Shown: positions 18,236 to 31,114 of the stretch, in pieces
Position numbering within the stretch: position 1 is the stretch's first letter
How the letters are laid out: each line of letters begins with the position of its first letter
Assembly (NCBI GenBank): GCA_021234155.1
Contig: JAJEKV010000091.1
Span: 2,487,501-2,551,500 of the forward strand
Direction of reading: 5' to 3'
DNA length: 64,000 bases
Source of the DNA: Isoetes taiwanensis
Lineage: Eukaryota > Streptophyta > Lycopodiopsida > Isoetales > Isoetaceae
The notes under the pieces: generated by a model
What the model was told of the DNA's origin: nothing
The model's input: the letters and a program-made list of their open reading frames with translations, nothing else
Databases searched by the model: none
Position numbers and translations under genes: made by a program

Positions 18236-19300
18236 ATGGCCTGTTTATTGTTGCACCCTTGCAACGAGACGGTGTTTGCAGAGGGCATCATAACTGCAGT
18301 TGATCCTTTTGATAGTGTGAATGATGAAAGGCTGGGAGATGATCATCTTGGAGTTGGCATTGTGAAGCTTCTTATCCAAGTTGATACAATCATGTCCCAG
18401 GGAAGCTCTAGTGATTGCATTGTGTGCTCTGGCTTGTTGGAGTCCCAAACACAGCTAAGATGGCCAATAAGATATATTACACACAAGAATGGTGAGAGTT
18501 TGGAAGGCTCTACTGAACTAGATACCCCAAGGCCCACCCCAGGCCATGTGGAAGATTTGGTGGTGGATGAGCATCCTTTGATCACAAGGAAGAGGCGCTA
18601 TGTTTTTCATAAAAGGCAGCCAAGGGTGCCCAAGAGGCCTAGAAGTGACAAATATTTAGAAAGGATGGAAAGTATGGCCCCAACCAAAGAAAACCTGGAG
18701 GCAATTAGGGGACACTTGTGTTGCAACCTAGATTGCACAGTGCAATACAGTGTGGATGACCTAGTGCAGATAAGGTCCCAATACATTGGACAGCTTCAGA
18801 AAGATAGGATTATTTTCATCTACTCCTTGTGTAGAAATTCCAGTTATGATGAAAACACAGGAAGGTTACTATATCAATTGAGGGGCCTGAAGGTATGTAT
18901 GAGAGCATTGAGATGGATTCTTGGCGTGAGCAAGTCTTCATTCTACAGATACTAGGAGCAGGTTAGAAAAGGTCACAGTTTGTTCCAACATGGCAATGCA
19001 CTCACTTTGAAACCTAGAGCAAACACTCTCAAGGCCATTGCAGTCTTCGAGAGCTTTGTGAGATACATGTCTCAATCTATGCCCCACAAGTCGAAGGTGA
19101 GGTGTTGCCACAACACTATATCCAAAAAGAGTGCCTTAAAGAGGTCAACTCCATCCTAGAAACTACTGGAGGTAGGCCTCTTTCTCAATCACATTTCAGC
19201 ATGTTATGGAGCATTCCTCAGACGTGAGTGTCCTGCAACACATGCCATTCTCAAAGTGCAACACTTGCATTCAATTTAAGGATACACTTGCATCAACTGC
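18236..19300 (+). pseudogene. DUF7869-type transposase-like gene, N-terminal half
   Basis: A 240-codon frame (ATG 18236) ends at a TAG at 18953, but the same frame continues with homologous sequence to about 19155 and in other frames to about 19300. The layout matches the N-terminal half of plant genes with a DUF7869 core: C-x-L...C zinc-like region (RGHLCCNLDCTVQYS), then YQLRGLKVCMRALRWILGVSKSSFYR, then GHSLFQHGNA, AIAVFESFVRYMSQSMPHKS, and SQSHFSMLWSIPQT. The core half lies at 36583-37317 beyond the 16-kb retrotransposon, so the gene was probably split by that insertion. Stops and frameshifts show it is dead. The assignment is by recollection of the family pattern. Confidence 0.62.
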
Positions 19301-19496
19301 AATAGAGAAAGAAAGAATGCCAATTAGGGCAAAGGGACCAAATATCATGTAGACAGTTGTATTGGCAGTGGAGAACATTTTCTCAGATGCAGCCTGACAG
19401 ATTTTTGTGTATAATTCATGATAAGATGGGGGTACAAAATTGCTAGTGGGGTACAATTTTTGGCGAAGCACATAAATAAATGGACACTATGAGAAG

Positions 19497-19501
19497 ACCT
19501 G
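19497..19501. repeat. target site duplication ACCTG, left
   Basis: ACCTG directly precedes the left LTR and recurs directly after the right LTR at 35665-35669, the 5-bp duplication typical of LTR-element integration. Confidence 0.88.
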
Positions 19502-21030
19502 TGTGACGTTCCACATATTTATACGCATATTTAAGTATAAATACATGACACGTCACTATGAATAATTAATGGCACATTAATTATTCATAAGCTAAGGTTA
19601 GCTATGTTAATAATTAAATTATAAGGGTGGAAACCTAACCCAAAACCCTAATTCGAATTTAGGGCTTATCCTAATATTAAAAAGGGCTAAAATACCAAAT
19701 TAGTTAATTAATGACATGCCACTTGGCCCAAATCGATTGGGCAAGGCAGGGTTTCCATTTTGGGACACCCAAATTGGGGCTTTTGTGCCCCAATTCGAAT
19801 TTGGAGCAATTGGAGATGGAGGAGGAGAAGCAGCCGCCAGGCGCCCTTCAGTTAGTCGAGATGGAGCAGCCCAAGACCGATTTGACTCTCTGTGGTGTGT
19901 TCTCTCTCTGTTTTCTCTATGGTTTACCTGTTAGGCTAACCCTTGATTGATATGGTGAGTATTCTTATCTCTAGTCTCTGTATGTGCTTTGGTTGATGGT
20001 TTAGTAGTTCTTTGCTTAGTTAGCACTCCGGAGATGGGGGATTACGGGGGGTAGAGACCTCTGAGCCCATGTATTGTAGTATGCTCCTAGATAGAGCCCT
20101 GTATTATTCCCATTAGATGCGGCCTGTGCACAAGAGCCCACCGAGTCGTGGATGCTATGGAATTGCTTAGCACCAGAGAAGGGACGCAGTGGAGAAGTGG
20201 GGGTGGGGTCTTGCACAAACATACAAGGCTCCTGGGACTCCTACAGTGGGCTAGGCCTGATAGCCGGTCACGTAGAGGGCCGGGTATGGGTCTGACACTC
20301 CCTGGGTGCAGAGGTGTGACCCGTATGGGGCACCCTGTACTTTGTGTAGATTTAGGGGAGTAAGTCGGGTACGGATGCGGGGGTCGCTGATGCGGCACGT
20401 ATTCTCTAGCTCACCCATGGAACCGCTGTGATCCTGGAAGGGGACGCTTCCCCGACCTGCCTCATCGGACAGGTCTTCATGAAACCTGGAGTAGGCTCGA
20501 AGGGTGATACCTTGAGTCTGCGTCTCCAGAAGGCTGTAGTGATGCCATAGCATGATTCGACTCATCTGCAAAGTGTGCACAGGAGGGGCGGATGGAGTGG
20601 ACAACCCTAGCCACTGTTCTATGCCAGCCAACGCCAGGTTATACCTCTGTCTGCTGATCTCTTGAGACCGAGCCGTCAGTCCATCCTCACAGGAGTCTGA
20701 GCCGGGGTAGAACCTGGGGTTTGGGGTGTTTTCTTTAGGACTAGATGCATCTTCTTTGCCGTTGGTACTTGGATGGATGTGCCACCCCTCGTGGTGGTTA
20801 TTTATGTATGATTTATGCTGTGTGCTAACATGTATTCAAGCTTCCGCGATATAGGAGTCCCATTGAAGGCGTGGGCCGAATGACACCTCCGTGTCCTTCA
20901 CCCGGGCATCTTTCTATGGATGGTCCGAGTTAGACGGAGGGCCCTGCTCATGGTGCGCTGATAGCCATGGGAGGGGGAAGTCCCTGTATGTATACGTCCG
21001 GAGTGCCGTATATGTTCAGGGAGCGTCACA
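19502..21030 (+). repeat. left LTR of the 16-kb element
   Basis: Length 1529 bp, TGTGACGTTCC to GAGCGTCACA. Most of it aligns with 33985-35664. It lacks two segments present in the right LTR (about 40 bp at 34369-34410 and about 200 bp at 34590-34790). A telo-box AAACCCTAA lies near 19642. Confidence 0.92.
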
Positions 21031-21031
21031 G

Positions 21032-21044
21032 TGGTATCAGAGCC
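21032..21044 (+). other. primer-binding site, initiator tRNA-Met type
   Basis: TGGTATCAGAGCC one base after the LTR end. Confidence 0.92.
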
Positions 21045-21529
21045 ATGATTCTGGTTGACCGGAATCATAGCACTGACCAAATCTCTAACCCGTTAGTTCG
21101 GTAGTTAAGTGGGAGTTAAGCTAGTTGGACTGCCTAACGTTTCGGTGATTTAGTCTTGTGCTAGGTTGATGTAAGAAAATGTTGAGTTTTAGGAAGTTTA
21201 GGGCGATTTTAGAGGGAAAAAGTTGTGACTGGAGGACCCAAGTTTAGATGGGCCATAACTTTTTGTAGGTAGTTCAGATGAAGGCGAAAATGGTTCCAAT
21301 GGGTCGGGCACCTCCCAAATACCCTAGGGGGCACGTTTCCCGAGGTCGAAATGGCAACCCCAAGGCGAAAAATCAAAAGGGGTGCTGCTAGCGGATGAGG
21401 TGTTTCTTTTCGAAAGTTATTAGCGTATAACGCTAACAGCGCCCCATATACGGTCCGCCGTATAAAAATACGCGTCCGTTTAAAACAAAAAAAAAAAAAA
21501 AAAAAAAAAAGGTTTTTCCTTTTCCGCCC

Positions 21530-21755
21530 GCGTTTTGAACCCATGACCTCTCACCTCCAACCCAACACTCTTTCCATTTTGCAACTCTTTTTATATGGGA
21601 TATATATGTTTTAACATTTATTATACACATCTAATGTTCTGTTTTATCCAGTTAGTAGTTCTTTTAAGCAAAAGGTACATCATGGGATTGAACCCCTGAC
21701 CTTCTGCGCCCAAGCCAACACCTTTACCAATGAGCCAACTTCTTTCTTGAAGGGT
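21530..21755 (-). repeat. two tRNA-like SINE head units (candidate)
   Basis: On the minus strand 21684-21737 reads as a Pol III promoter: box A TGGCTCATTGG, then box B GGTTCAATCCC. A second diverged unit lies at about 21532-21590, with the same order of words (GTGTTGG.TTGG, AGAGGTCATGGGTTCAA). Just beyond is a run of 24 A on the plus strand (21487-21510). The units look like tRNA-derived SINE heads; no complete SINE or target duplication could be defined. Confidence 0.45.
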
Positions 21756-21759
21756 TTAT

Positions 21760-24700
21760 AATCCTTTTCCCCATATTTATAGTTTATCTACTCCATATTT
21801 AAATTAGAGGCGTGCCTTTGGTAAACCCACGTTGTGGAGACAACAACTCCACCGGAGCAAGCTCTCTCGCCATAGCCGCCGAAGTAAGCAGTCTTGCCAT
21901 AGCCACGGGAGTCGACCTCTCTCTGCCATAGACGATCGGATAACTGTTAACCATATGTAAAGCTAGTATCCCCTAGGAATAAAGCGACCAAATGACACGA
22001 CGTAATCTAGCAAGTCCGGCCAACTTGTTATGATAACATCAACTCACTTGGTGGGACTAATTCCGGAATTTAATTAATAACGACAGGGCAACTCTCTAGC
22101 ATAGCAGTATGTGTTATATCCTTGGATATTCTTTAGGCGACGGTAATAATGCCCAGTTATCGGCGTTCCTCGACTTATAACTTTAATTTTTTTTTTCTTT
22201 GGTAGATGCCTTGATAACACAATTTCTTCGGGCCTTGCCATGATTCAATCTATACTACATTCATATGCTTTAGCTTAGACCTTATTCGACGATATATACG
22301 TAATATGTTATAAACATCATTATAATTAACGTTGTCTCTCTCTACTGTCTAAACCTTGACTCAACTCATTTCCCAGAGAAAGGATCTCTTTTCGCCCAAC
22401 CAACTAGGAACTGCCATGCAGCACCCCTCTAAACCATGGGTAGCTTTAATCCTACCACCCTTCACTACTTCTTCTCAATGGTCGTGTTCTTTTTGTGGAC
22501 CATTTTCCCAGACCACGATACAAACTCCGTAATACGTAGTGAACGCTTGTGTTAGAACCCCCACAACAATGTCACCCCTTATTCCAACCAATCCCGGGCA
22601 CAAACTTCAGTATTCTTTTGTGCCAAGCTTCACCGCATATACAGCTGTAATTAATTATCTGCGCTACACGCTTGTCAGAGTGACAGCGGTCTACCCTCTT
22701 TTGGGGTTGTTCTTCCGTATATTCCGATGGCCTCCAACCATTATTTTAATGCCTAGACGTCTTTAAGTCTGCAAATGAATCTACATGTTCTAGGGGATTA
22801 TGTGAATATCCCAAAGAACAGTACCACCCCAAAGACCTCTCAAGATAGGCATCCTCTATTAAGAGATCTTGTGTTCAAGTCTCTGGGGGTCCGTCATATG
22901 TCCTCATAGACGCTGCCAATATGGCATGACGTATAAATGCTATCTACCTATCTATCTATTTATTAAAAAGGTCCTTGGTGAATTCAATTCACCATGTTGT
23001 CCTAGGACATGCAAGTCTTCTTCCCTAAGCCATGCACCAAATCTTTAAATAACATTTTTAGTTCTTACTGCCTTTCAAGCCGGAAATCTATCTTTGCATG
23101 TTAGCAAAGACCACCCTTCATGTTAGGAAATAATGTTTCTATCCAGATTGCCAAATATCATTAATAAGGGTCCTTCATTCCTTCTCTTCTTCAATATGTT
23201 TTCTACGTCTATGGCCGATTTTCAGTATCCTGGCCCTTACGCTGCCACAGCGTATACAAATCACCCTTTAGTTGTGACCTATATTCAGTAGAGTCACCAA
23301 TCCAATTACTCCTTTACGTATCCGTTAACCGTCTTGTGGCTTCTAAGCCGCTATTATATGCTCCTTCTGTTGTCAACCCACCTATCATTGGGGGTTATGA
23401 TTCAACATTGTCCTACATCCTGGAAATGTTAGTCATTACATTTCTCTGTCATGATGCTATAACGCTGTTCTGGCATTCCAAATAATTTGGCATCCCCATT
23501 TAAGCCATAGTCATGGCCTAAGAGCGGGCGAGCCTTCGTAAGTTACCTGGAGTCATCAAGGTCCTTGCCTTGTATTTAGTGAGCCTTTCTACAATTACCT
23601 ACGTTTAATATAACCTGGTCTTGTATCAACGTTCGAGTCCTGTATATGTTAACTTGCACCCCCATGTAACCCATGACGTCACCTCTGCCTGATCCAGGTA
23701 TGGATCATATGGGAAAGCTAGTCTTAGGTGTCTATGCAAGACATTCGAACATTTAGCAGGTAACTGCTATTCGCTACTTATCCTGGAATTGTATTATTGT
23801 ACTACTCAACCCCATTACCTTAAGTTTTATTCTATTGGCCGTTGCCATTTATTTCAAGTGCCAACTACCACATCATACCCTAGCAAGCAACGGATTGACG
23901 GTCCTTTGCACATTTCGAACGTATCTCCAGACCCTTCATCAGTAACATTAGGATACGCTCGTCTTTCTCTCCTTGTGTCCTCCATATTACCCATGATTAG
24001 TTACAATTAACCTATTTTTCTTAAGTTATCATGTGGACTTCAGCTTTTGATCAGCTTCAAATGCTGTCGTCTTTGGCTCCCTCATAATGAAGTCGAGGCA
24101 CTAAAACCTCCTGGTCTTCTAATAGGAAAACCCAATGTTTCAATCTTCGTTAGTAACCGCCATATGGTTATCCAATTCCTTACCCTCTTAAGCGTTTCAA
24201 AGTCATAATCTCTAACGGGTCTATGCCTCAAGGCAACGGATCCTCCACCTTCTACTTCAGTACCTATCATTGTTCCCCGCGAGTAGGGTAACTCTTAGGA
24301 TATATGGACTACTGGTCTATATAATCTCACTCCTTGTAATCTATACACCTCGTCTTGATTTTTTTTATCGGGACTTAGAGTTCTTATGTATTGCCTCTTC
24401 TCGGTTACCCCGAAAGGTATAATCGCCAAAGTCATCGTACTCCTTCTTTTCTTCCATCAGGAGGACGCGATATTTTTATACATCTTTTCATTCCCAAAAC
24501 CAAATAAATGCCCTCAGCTTATAACAATTAAGTAATTCATTGGTATCTAGAACCTTTGAGTAGCTAAGCTTTTATTATCGTTTATTCCAACACCGTTCCA
24601 ACCATCCTCGGGATGTTTTTGAATGTAACATCACCGTATATGCTAGACTTACTCTAGCTATTCTCACTGATTTAAACTCTTCTCATCTTCCTTAGTACGA

Positions 24701-24985
24701 CGTATCTAAGATAGTCAACTCCAACCATTGGGATAACTTGAATGCTTATCTCTGGTAAAGCATACCTAACCCAATATCTTCGTATATAAGCATATCATTA
24801 ATATTTCACTCGCCTTGTACGAATATTCTACTATCTTTTAATATGATATACATCTGAATATCACAATCGACATCCTCGATATGATCACCACTATAGTATT
24901 TGATACTACTAAATCCTTCCTACATCCAAGACCGCTACGTTGTTATTATATGACTAGAAACGTATGCCCGACGATGTCGGGCATT
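21760..24985. other. interior of the 16-kb element, no coding sequence recognised
   Basis: About 3.2 kb rich in C and T on the plus strand, with no ORF over 80 codons and no Gag or Pol motif that I can find in any frame. It is similar in texture to 31115-33971, consistent with one degenerate interior. The region ends at a perfect 9-bp hairpin ATGCCCGAC/GTCGGGCAT (24964-24984). Confidence 0.6.
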
Positions 24986-27900
24986 AGTCTAGATGTATGG
25001 AATAGCTGAGACAATGTAATACAGAGGGCCGCATGGGATGGGGTAGGGTGAAATGGGATGCAATGTATAGGATAGATAGATGTATAGGAGGAATGGGAAT
25101 TGGTTCATGGTCATGCTGAGCATTAGTTATGGATGCATGAAATGGGTAGATGAATAGAATAGATTGAGCCGTATGAGATGGGATGAAGATCCTCAGTAGC
25201 TTCTGTGGTTGTTGAGTTTCACAGGAACTAATATATATAATTTGACAATATAGGTACAAAGGAATATACAGATTGTACAAAAGCAAGAATATAGATAAGC
25301 ATAATTGACCTTATGGCTTTCTGCTTTAATTTCAGATCATTGTTGCTGGTACTTGCAAGAAATATTTGACAACATGTTGAAAGATTCTTAACCTCAGCAA
25401 TAGGCAAAGAATTATGCATTTCACTCTGCTCAAGTGATCAAACACTCGGACTCTTCTAATTATCTTCTTATTCCCTAGTGGAAATCAAGCAAAACAAAGA
25501 TACCATTAGCCTGAACAATGTACGCTTGTTGCAAGCAATTCATGAAATGCACTCATCATGCCCAATGCTATATTTTTTTTCTCTTTTTCTTCGTGAAATT
25601 GCACTTATTTGTACGATGTGCTATTTATGACGTCAATAATAGATAGATAGATAGATAGCTACAATGAAATTTTATTGCCAGTGTTTCATGATAAAAATAT
25701 TGCAACTATGTTAAACGTGAGATTTGCAGTTCTAACATTTGTGTAAGCATTAGGTTGGTATTTCTATAACATTTTTGCAACTGTTATGAAAGAAATATCT
25801 AAGTCCACATTTTTATGCTTGTCATGAACAAACATTCTCCTAACGGAAATAGATTATTCTTGTTAATTTGCTTATTTCCAAAACCTAAATGTGCAAAACC
25901 GAAGCACATCTCAAGTTCATTTTGAAAAATTGACAAATAGATTATTTCACAATAGGAGGAGCTAGAAGTTTAAGTTCATTTCCCTAATTGCTTGACAACA
26001 AAAGGAGATAGGTGTTCTAAGTTAATTTCCCATAGTTGTTAGAAGGAGATATTTGGGCCTATACAAACAGCTCTTTGAGTGTCACAATGGAATTCTGGAC
26101 ACAAAGGCAAAATGCCACATTGAACAACATATTTTCAATTCTAAGTTTGAATGGAGGAATTCGAACAACAACGTCAGACTTATATAATGAGCCTCAAAAG
26201 ACGTCAAAGAATTAAGAATGTTTTTTATTAGCTCAAATCATGTACTAATTTTACATCCCTTTGGTACAATGACATTTCAATCATTTTTTTAACTTCTATA
26301 CAAACTCCGGGAGGCATTTAATCAGTCTAGACACACAACATCCATTTTGAGATTAAACCATCTTTAAACTTTCAATTTCCAAAATTGAAAATTTATCTTG
26401 TCAATTTGCTCGGTTTAGATGGCCAATTTGAATCTGCAGAAGCATAGGGTCTGTCAAGTCCTACATTTTGTTGGTCTCTTGATTGGCATGGCTTCATCCT
26501 TTGATGTACGACATGCTAGCTGCAAATGTATGTTATTCACTGACGTAAGCAAGCCATTTAGCTGGTTATAGACTTCATTACCGATTGCAACCATAAGACC
26601 TGATGATTGGCAGCTCTCATACTCGGATGATACCTTGCTAGTCCTAGGAAGATGATTGCGCGATGCCTTGCTAAACTGGCAATCAAAAGAAGAGCAACAT
26701 CTGGGCACTTTTCTTTAGCAGTTTCAATTGCATCCTTCATGATATACAATGCAAGCGATAATCAACAAAAAAGTTGGACAGAGAGAATTTGACAAAACAA
26801 TATTGATATCGGGGATTGAAAAGGACTGCAATATTGATAGCGGTATTGAAAAGAACAACAAAGTATATATGTCCATCCACGTAAGTGATGCTAAACCCGC
26901 AGATAAGAAAAGGATCTCAAACTTGTAGCTCCAAATGTAAAGCTCCACTCAAACCGGGATGAAGCCTTCTTACCATCTTTGATCGGTTACCGAGAGTTCG
27001 AGAGTTACAAAAGATCAGCAAAGCTTGAAATGAAAATTGTCAAATTGCCAACTTACATGCTAGACAACCTGCAAAACTTGGCATCCACTTGATGGACAAA
27101 GTTGGAATTTCAACACAATGTTATATTATTGCAGTACTTGAGCATGAAAAACTGCAAGCTTGTCCTTTCCAATTCATTGAGTCGTTAATGACACATAAAG
27201 CGAAGTTACTTTGTTCATATGTGGGTCTTGGGGTCTGCCTTCTGAAGCATTCTGCACATGGAACATATAAATTAGAGATGTCAGCATAAGGCATTATAGT
27301 TGAAGCAAAAGAAACAATAGCCATACTACTCACAACTCCTTGTAATGATGTTAACGATTGCAACCCACCATAGTTCCTTATAATTTTCGCAACCAGTCAA
27401 CCAAAGATACAAAATACAGTTTTCACAAAGGTATGCATCTAAAATCTGATTTCTTCCAGATTTGTAGGCATAAATGAAGCAAAAGAATGCAATGCATGTG
27501 TACTATGATGTGTGTTAGGCAAAGACCTTTGGTTAAATGTCTAGAGTAAGAATTCAAGCCTTTGCATGCTATGCCTATAGACATCTAGATTCTGCCGCAA
27601 GAAAATGAAGAGAACTAAATATTGGAAAACAAATATACACAGGAGAAAAACAGCCAAGAGCAACTCACCTTCCCATATGCCTCATTCCCCACTATGACAT
27701 GTTTATTGTTGGCCAGTTAAACCTGAAAAAAATACAGAGTTAAGGTCATAGCAAATAGATAAATCATGACACTTGTGTTTAAAGAATACATAAATGTTAA
27801 TCCTCAGATGAAGCTATTCAACAGGAGCTCGGACTTTCCTATACAGATGCATTGCAGGCGAATAGTGCTGAATCTGGAAAGAGGAAAGTGATAAAAGATA

Positions 27901-28185
27901 GGGCACATGCAAAAACACAAACTGGAAATTGTTGTTTTCATGTGGAGACATGCTAACTAATCTGAACTCTAAAGTAAAAAAGGGGAAGACATGTGCCTTA
28001 CCACATGGATCAAAACCATATGTTTTTGTGAATCCATACGCCCTGGTCATTGCTCGCTCCAAACATGGATTGTTACTTTGCTGGAGAAAGTTATGAGGAA
28101 ACGGGAAAAGACAGAATATGATGAAAAGGACATTGCTGAAGAAAGATATCAGGAAATGGGAAAAGACAGAATATGATGGAATATG

Positions 28186-28406
28186 GTTGGCGACCATATA
28201 TCTTACTCGCCATGATTTGTCCTGGAACACTACACATGTGAGCCAGACCTAATCATTATTGTAGCTAATTCAGGAAAGAAAATTGCATTCACCTGGGAAA
28301 AATTGACAATCACTGGAAGAATATGGGCAACACAGTCCTGGGGCTCAAGTAACTTTCCAAGAGCTGCACATCCTTCAACAGCCAACAACCGCACAGAATC
28401 TTGATC
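28186..28406 (-). pseudogene. PP2A 65-kDa regulatory subunit A fragment (two exons)
   Basis: Exon at 28293-28406 encodes DQDSVRLLAVEGCAALGK followed by LLEPQDCVAHILPVIVNFSQ and ends at a GT donor. After an intron of about 70 bp the next exon (28186-28221, after TTCCAG) encodes DKSWRVRYMVAN. These are consecutive HEAT-repeat segments of the PP2A scaffold subunit A, nearly unchanged from other plants. The following exon (QLYELCEAVG) is absent; the sequence turns into duplicated intron-like DNA (CATCATATTCTGTCTTTTCCC words on the minus strand occur twice). It is a captured or duplicated fragment, not a whole gene. Confidence 0.85.
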
Positions 28407-29065
28407 AAAAACCATACAAACACGATCAGTATTAAAAACAATTTTCACATTAAGCCTGGCTGTAGAGCATCTTCGATTTAGTAAGCATATTTAATGAAAA
28501 TCCCAAGAATATTTGTCTTCATACTTCAATAAAATCTGGAGCCTAATTGTTTAAGGCTGAATTTGTAATACTGTTACAGATCAAAAAACTCACAGATAAG
28601 AGTTGGTGCAGAATCTTACTTCTTATATAAGCTCCATAAGTAAAAGAACAACTCCAGAGTTCGGATTTTGAAGGTCTGCTGTATCTGATGCGGTTGAAAA
28701 ATCTGCTCACAACACTTTCAATCCTGAAAAAAGAATAAGTTAAGGTCATTAGTTTCAGGAAAATGCGAAAATTGCAGGAAGATCCGACCCAGGTTGAGCT
28801 CACCTTTGCACGAATCGACCCTGTTGAGGCGCCAGAAATGAGATCTGAGGCGCCAAAAATGAGACGGAAGAGGAGTTCGAGGGAGTCCGGAATGAGATGG
28901 AAAAGGAGTTCGATTTTCGTAGAGCATTTTTTTCCTTCCCGATTTTCCCATTTCAAATTCAAAATCAGTGAATGTTGGCGACTGGTTAGAATCGAAATCA
29001 TCAGCGGCATTCCTGGCATTAAATTTGGCCAGCCAGTGTCCCGCTAGGGGGAACGAAAAATCGAA

Positions 29066-29101
29066 GGGAACGCCGCATGCGGCGTAACATGCGGCGTTCC
29101 C
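29066..29101. repeat. 14-bp-arm palindrome, copy 1
   Basis: Arms GGGAACGCCGCATG and CATGCGGCGTTCCC with 8 bases between. The arms contain the smaller palindrome GCATGC. It sits in a segment (about 28800-29135) that is duplicated in diverged form at 30860-31080. Confidence 0.85.
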
Positions 29102-31005
29102 TTGGCACGGAACTCAAAGCACTCACAAAATAAAAAAGAAGATGTCGTCCAGCCTGATGAAATGGAGTTAAAGCTGAAAGAAATGAATAAGGGCAAAGCC
29201 GCATGCTAGAATACTCAACTTGGTCTATATACCTTTCGAACAGGTGCGTTGTGATACAAATCAGAGGACTCTGTTGCATTACAATTCAATGAATGACGTA
29301 CAAATATGTGTTGAGGTGGATTTTAACCACGAAATAACCTTGAATCTATGTAACGAACATGGCAAAATTTCTGTGTCAATAGTTGTAAAAAATTTGAAAG
29401 GTAAGAACCAACCTACCACCTATTTCTTCCTGTCACACTGCTGCGCACAGGTTTAATAGCGCATGAGAATACCAGTCCAACTACCAAGGAGGATGAATCT
29501 TGTTATCATGTTGCCTTTATGGAACGATGTCTAACATCGCCGCAATAAGAATGACCTGTATAAACCACAAACTAAAACCATCAAGGCAAATTTGGCGATG
29601 CCAAGTTACATGAAAAATCCTTAGACGTAGTTCAAAGAAAGCTCTAGAACAAGTCATATACAACAAAAAAAAAGAGGACAACTATAATATTATGTGTTTG
29701 CTGGTGCTTCTTATCTTGTGCGCTTCTGAATTTGCAAATGCAGCAAAAGGAATTTCTAATGGTCACATTACTCAGGAGCAATTACGACAAACAGAGCTCC
29801 AAAGAACAAAGAAAAAGAGAATGCAATTGTGTCCAACAGTTTTTCCACAAATAATAGAAAATGTGAGAATTAAAAAAGTGGTGTCTCATACCTGATGGAG
29901 ACCTTTAAAATGAACTGCCTTTTGATCTGTAAGGTCTGCCTTGTTGTATTTCAAAGCAAAATTTTAAAAAAATGCCAAAACAAAGAACAGAAAGATGTTT
30001 TCTATTACCTCGCATGGTAGCTTCATTGTTGCTCATGGCTACACAACATGGTGGAGCAAATCAACTGAAGTTAAACCTTGTCGTTTCTGTGTCAGACCAA
30101 AAACACATAAATTTAAAGAAAGTGGATGTGTTTAACATAAACCTTACCAATCAAAACTATGATTTTGCGGCTGAAGTTGAAGCAAACCAAGTGGCTTGCC
30201 TCCATATTTCTCATGGGATTCAGAGCAAGTAAACATATACAAAGAATAGATTTACCGTAAACCTTACCTTGCAAGAAAGCTGCAGAAAAAACCGTGGCTT
30301 TGCAACCATTGAAGCTCCAGCCCCGTGCCATCTGGGATATGACAACTGCAAGCCATGCAACGAAATTAGCTTAGAGGAGTGCGGCAGCAGAAGTAAGAAT
30401 GCAGACCTCCTTGGGTTGTTTTTTTTTTGAAAAAATGGGCTTTGGAAAGAGATGACATATTTTCAGAAATCAATTTACCTGAAGCAGCCGTTGGAACTCC
30501 AGCCCTTCTGCTATCTAGGGGCTCTAACAACTGCAAGCTGCAAGTCTCTGGAACTACAGCAAAAGAGAATAGAGACTGGAAAAACCACGGCCGCCAAAAC
30601 ATGATCACCAAAGCTACTTGAGAGGAAAAGTCCAGTTTGAAATCGAACCATTTGAAATCTGCTTGCCTGCTGTAGTTTTCCCCGTTAGATTCCGGCTTCC
30701 CTTTGCTCCAAATAAAAGCCCTAAATCAAACATGCCAAAGCAAGTATGAACATGGATTAGAACTGCAATAGGGTTTAGGTCAGATGTACCTGCTCCAACG
30801 ATTCCTAATCCTGTGATTCTGCCAAAATGAGCTGCCCAGCTCAAGAATCAAATGATCCAGAGACAACCCAGTGAGGCGCCAAGATGAGGAAGCAAAAATC
30901 GACTGAGAAATTCGTAGGAAAGAGGAAGGAGCGAATGGTGTAGGATTCAAAATTATCATTGAATGCTGGCAACCAGCATCCCGCAGGCGGGAACGCAAAC
31001 TGAAG

Positions 31006-31039
31006 GGAACGCCGCATGCGGCGTAACATGCGGCGTTCC
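31006..31039. repeat. palindrome, copy 2
   Basis: Arms GGAACGCCGCATG and CATGCGGCGTTCC, same loop as copy 1. It is followed by CTCACAAAATAAAAAAGAAG as in copy 1, so the surrounding segment is a duplication. Confidence 0.85.
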
Positions 31040-31114
31040 TGGCACGCACCCCAACACCCTCACAAAATAAAAAAGAAGATATAGTAACATGTGTGCACCA
31101 ACCCTAAGTCTAGA

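Larger units (their letters stand above)
24994..31106. other. possible insertion within the 16-kb element, carrying gene fragments
   Basis: The 8-bp word AGTCTAGA occurs at 24986-24993 and again at 31107-31114. The 6.1 kb between differs from its surroundings: it is AT-richer, has intron-like stretches and holds PP2A-A exons. Other minus-strand stretches (around 26560-26750, with ETAKEKCPDVALLLIASLARH) look exonic but I do not recognise them. The ends do not form clear inverted repeats, so the element class is open and the 8-bp match could be chance. Confidence 0.4.

Noticed and set aside
19711-19950. ORFs of 62-79 codons repeated at 34194
   Set aside because: They lie within the LTRs and recur only because the LTR recurs.
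21032-21044. tRNA gene at TGGTATCAGAGCC sites
   Set aside because: These are primer-binding sites after LTR ends (also 14359 and 50058); no tRNA cloverleaf surrounds them.
26558-26749. Host gene with ETAKEKCPDVALLL
   Set aside because: It looks exonic, but I could not identify a family or neighbouring exons, so it is only mentioned.
28543-29047. ORFs of 94-158 codons on both strands
   Set aside because: Overlapping shadows in a duplicated non-coding segment with no recognisable protein.
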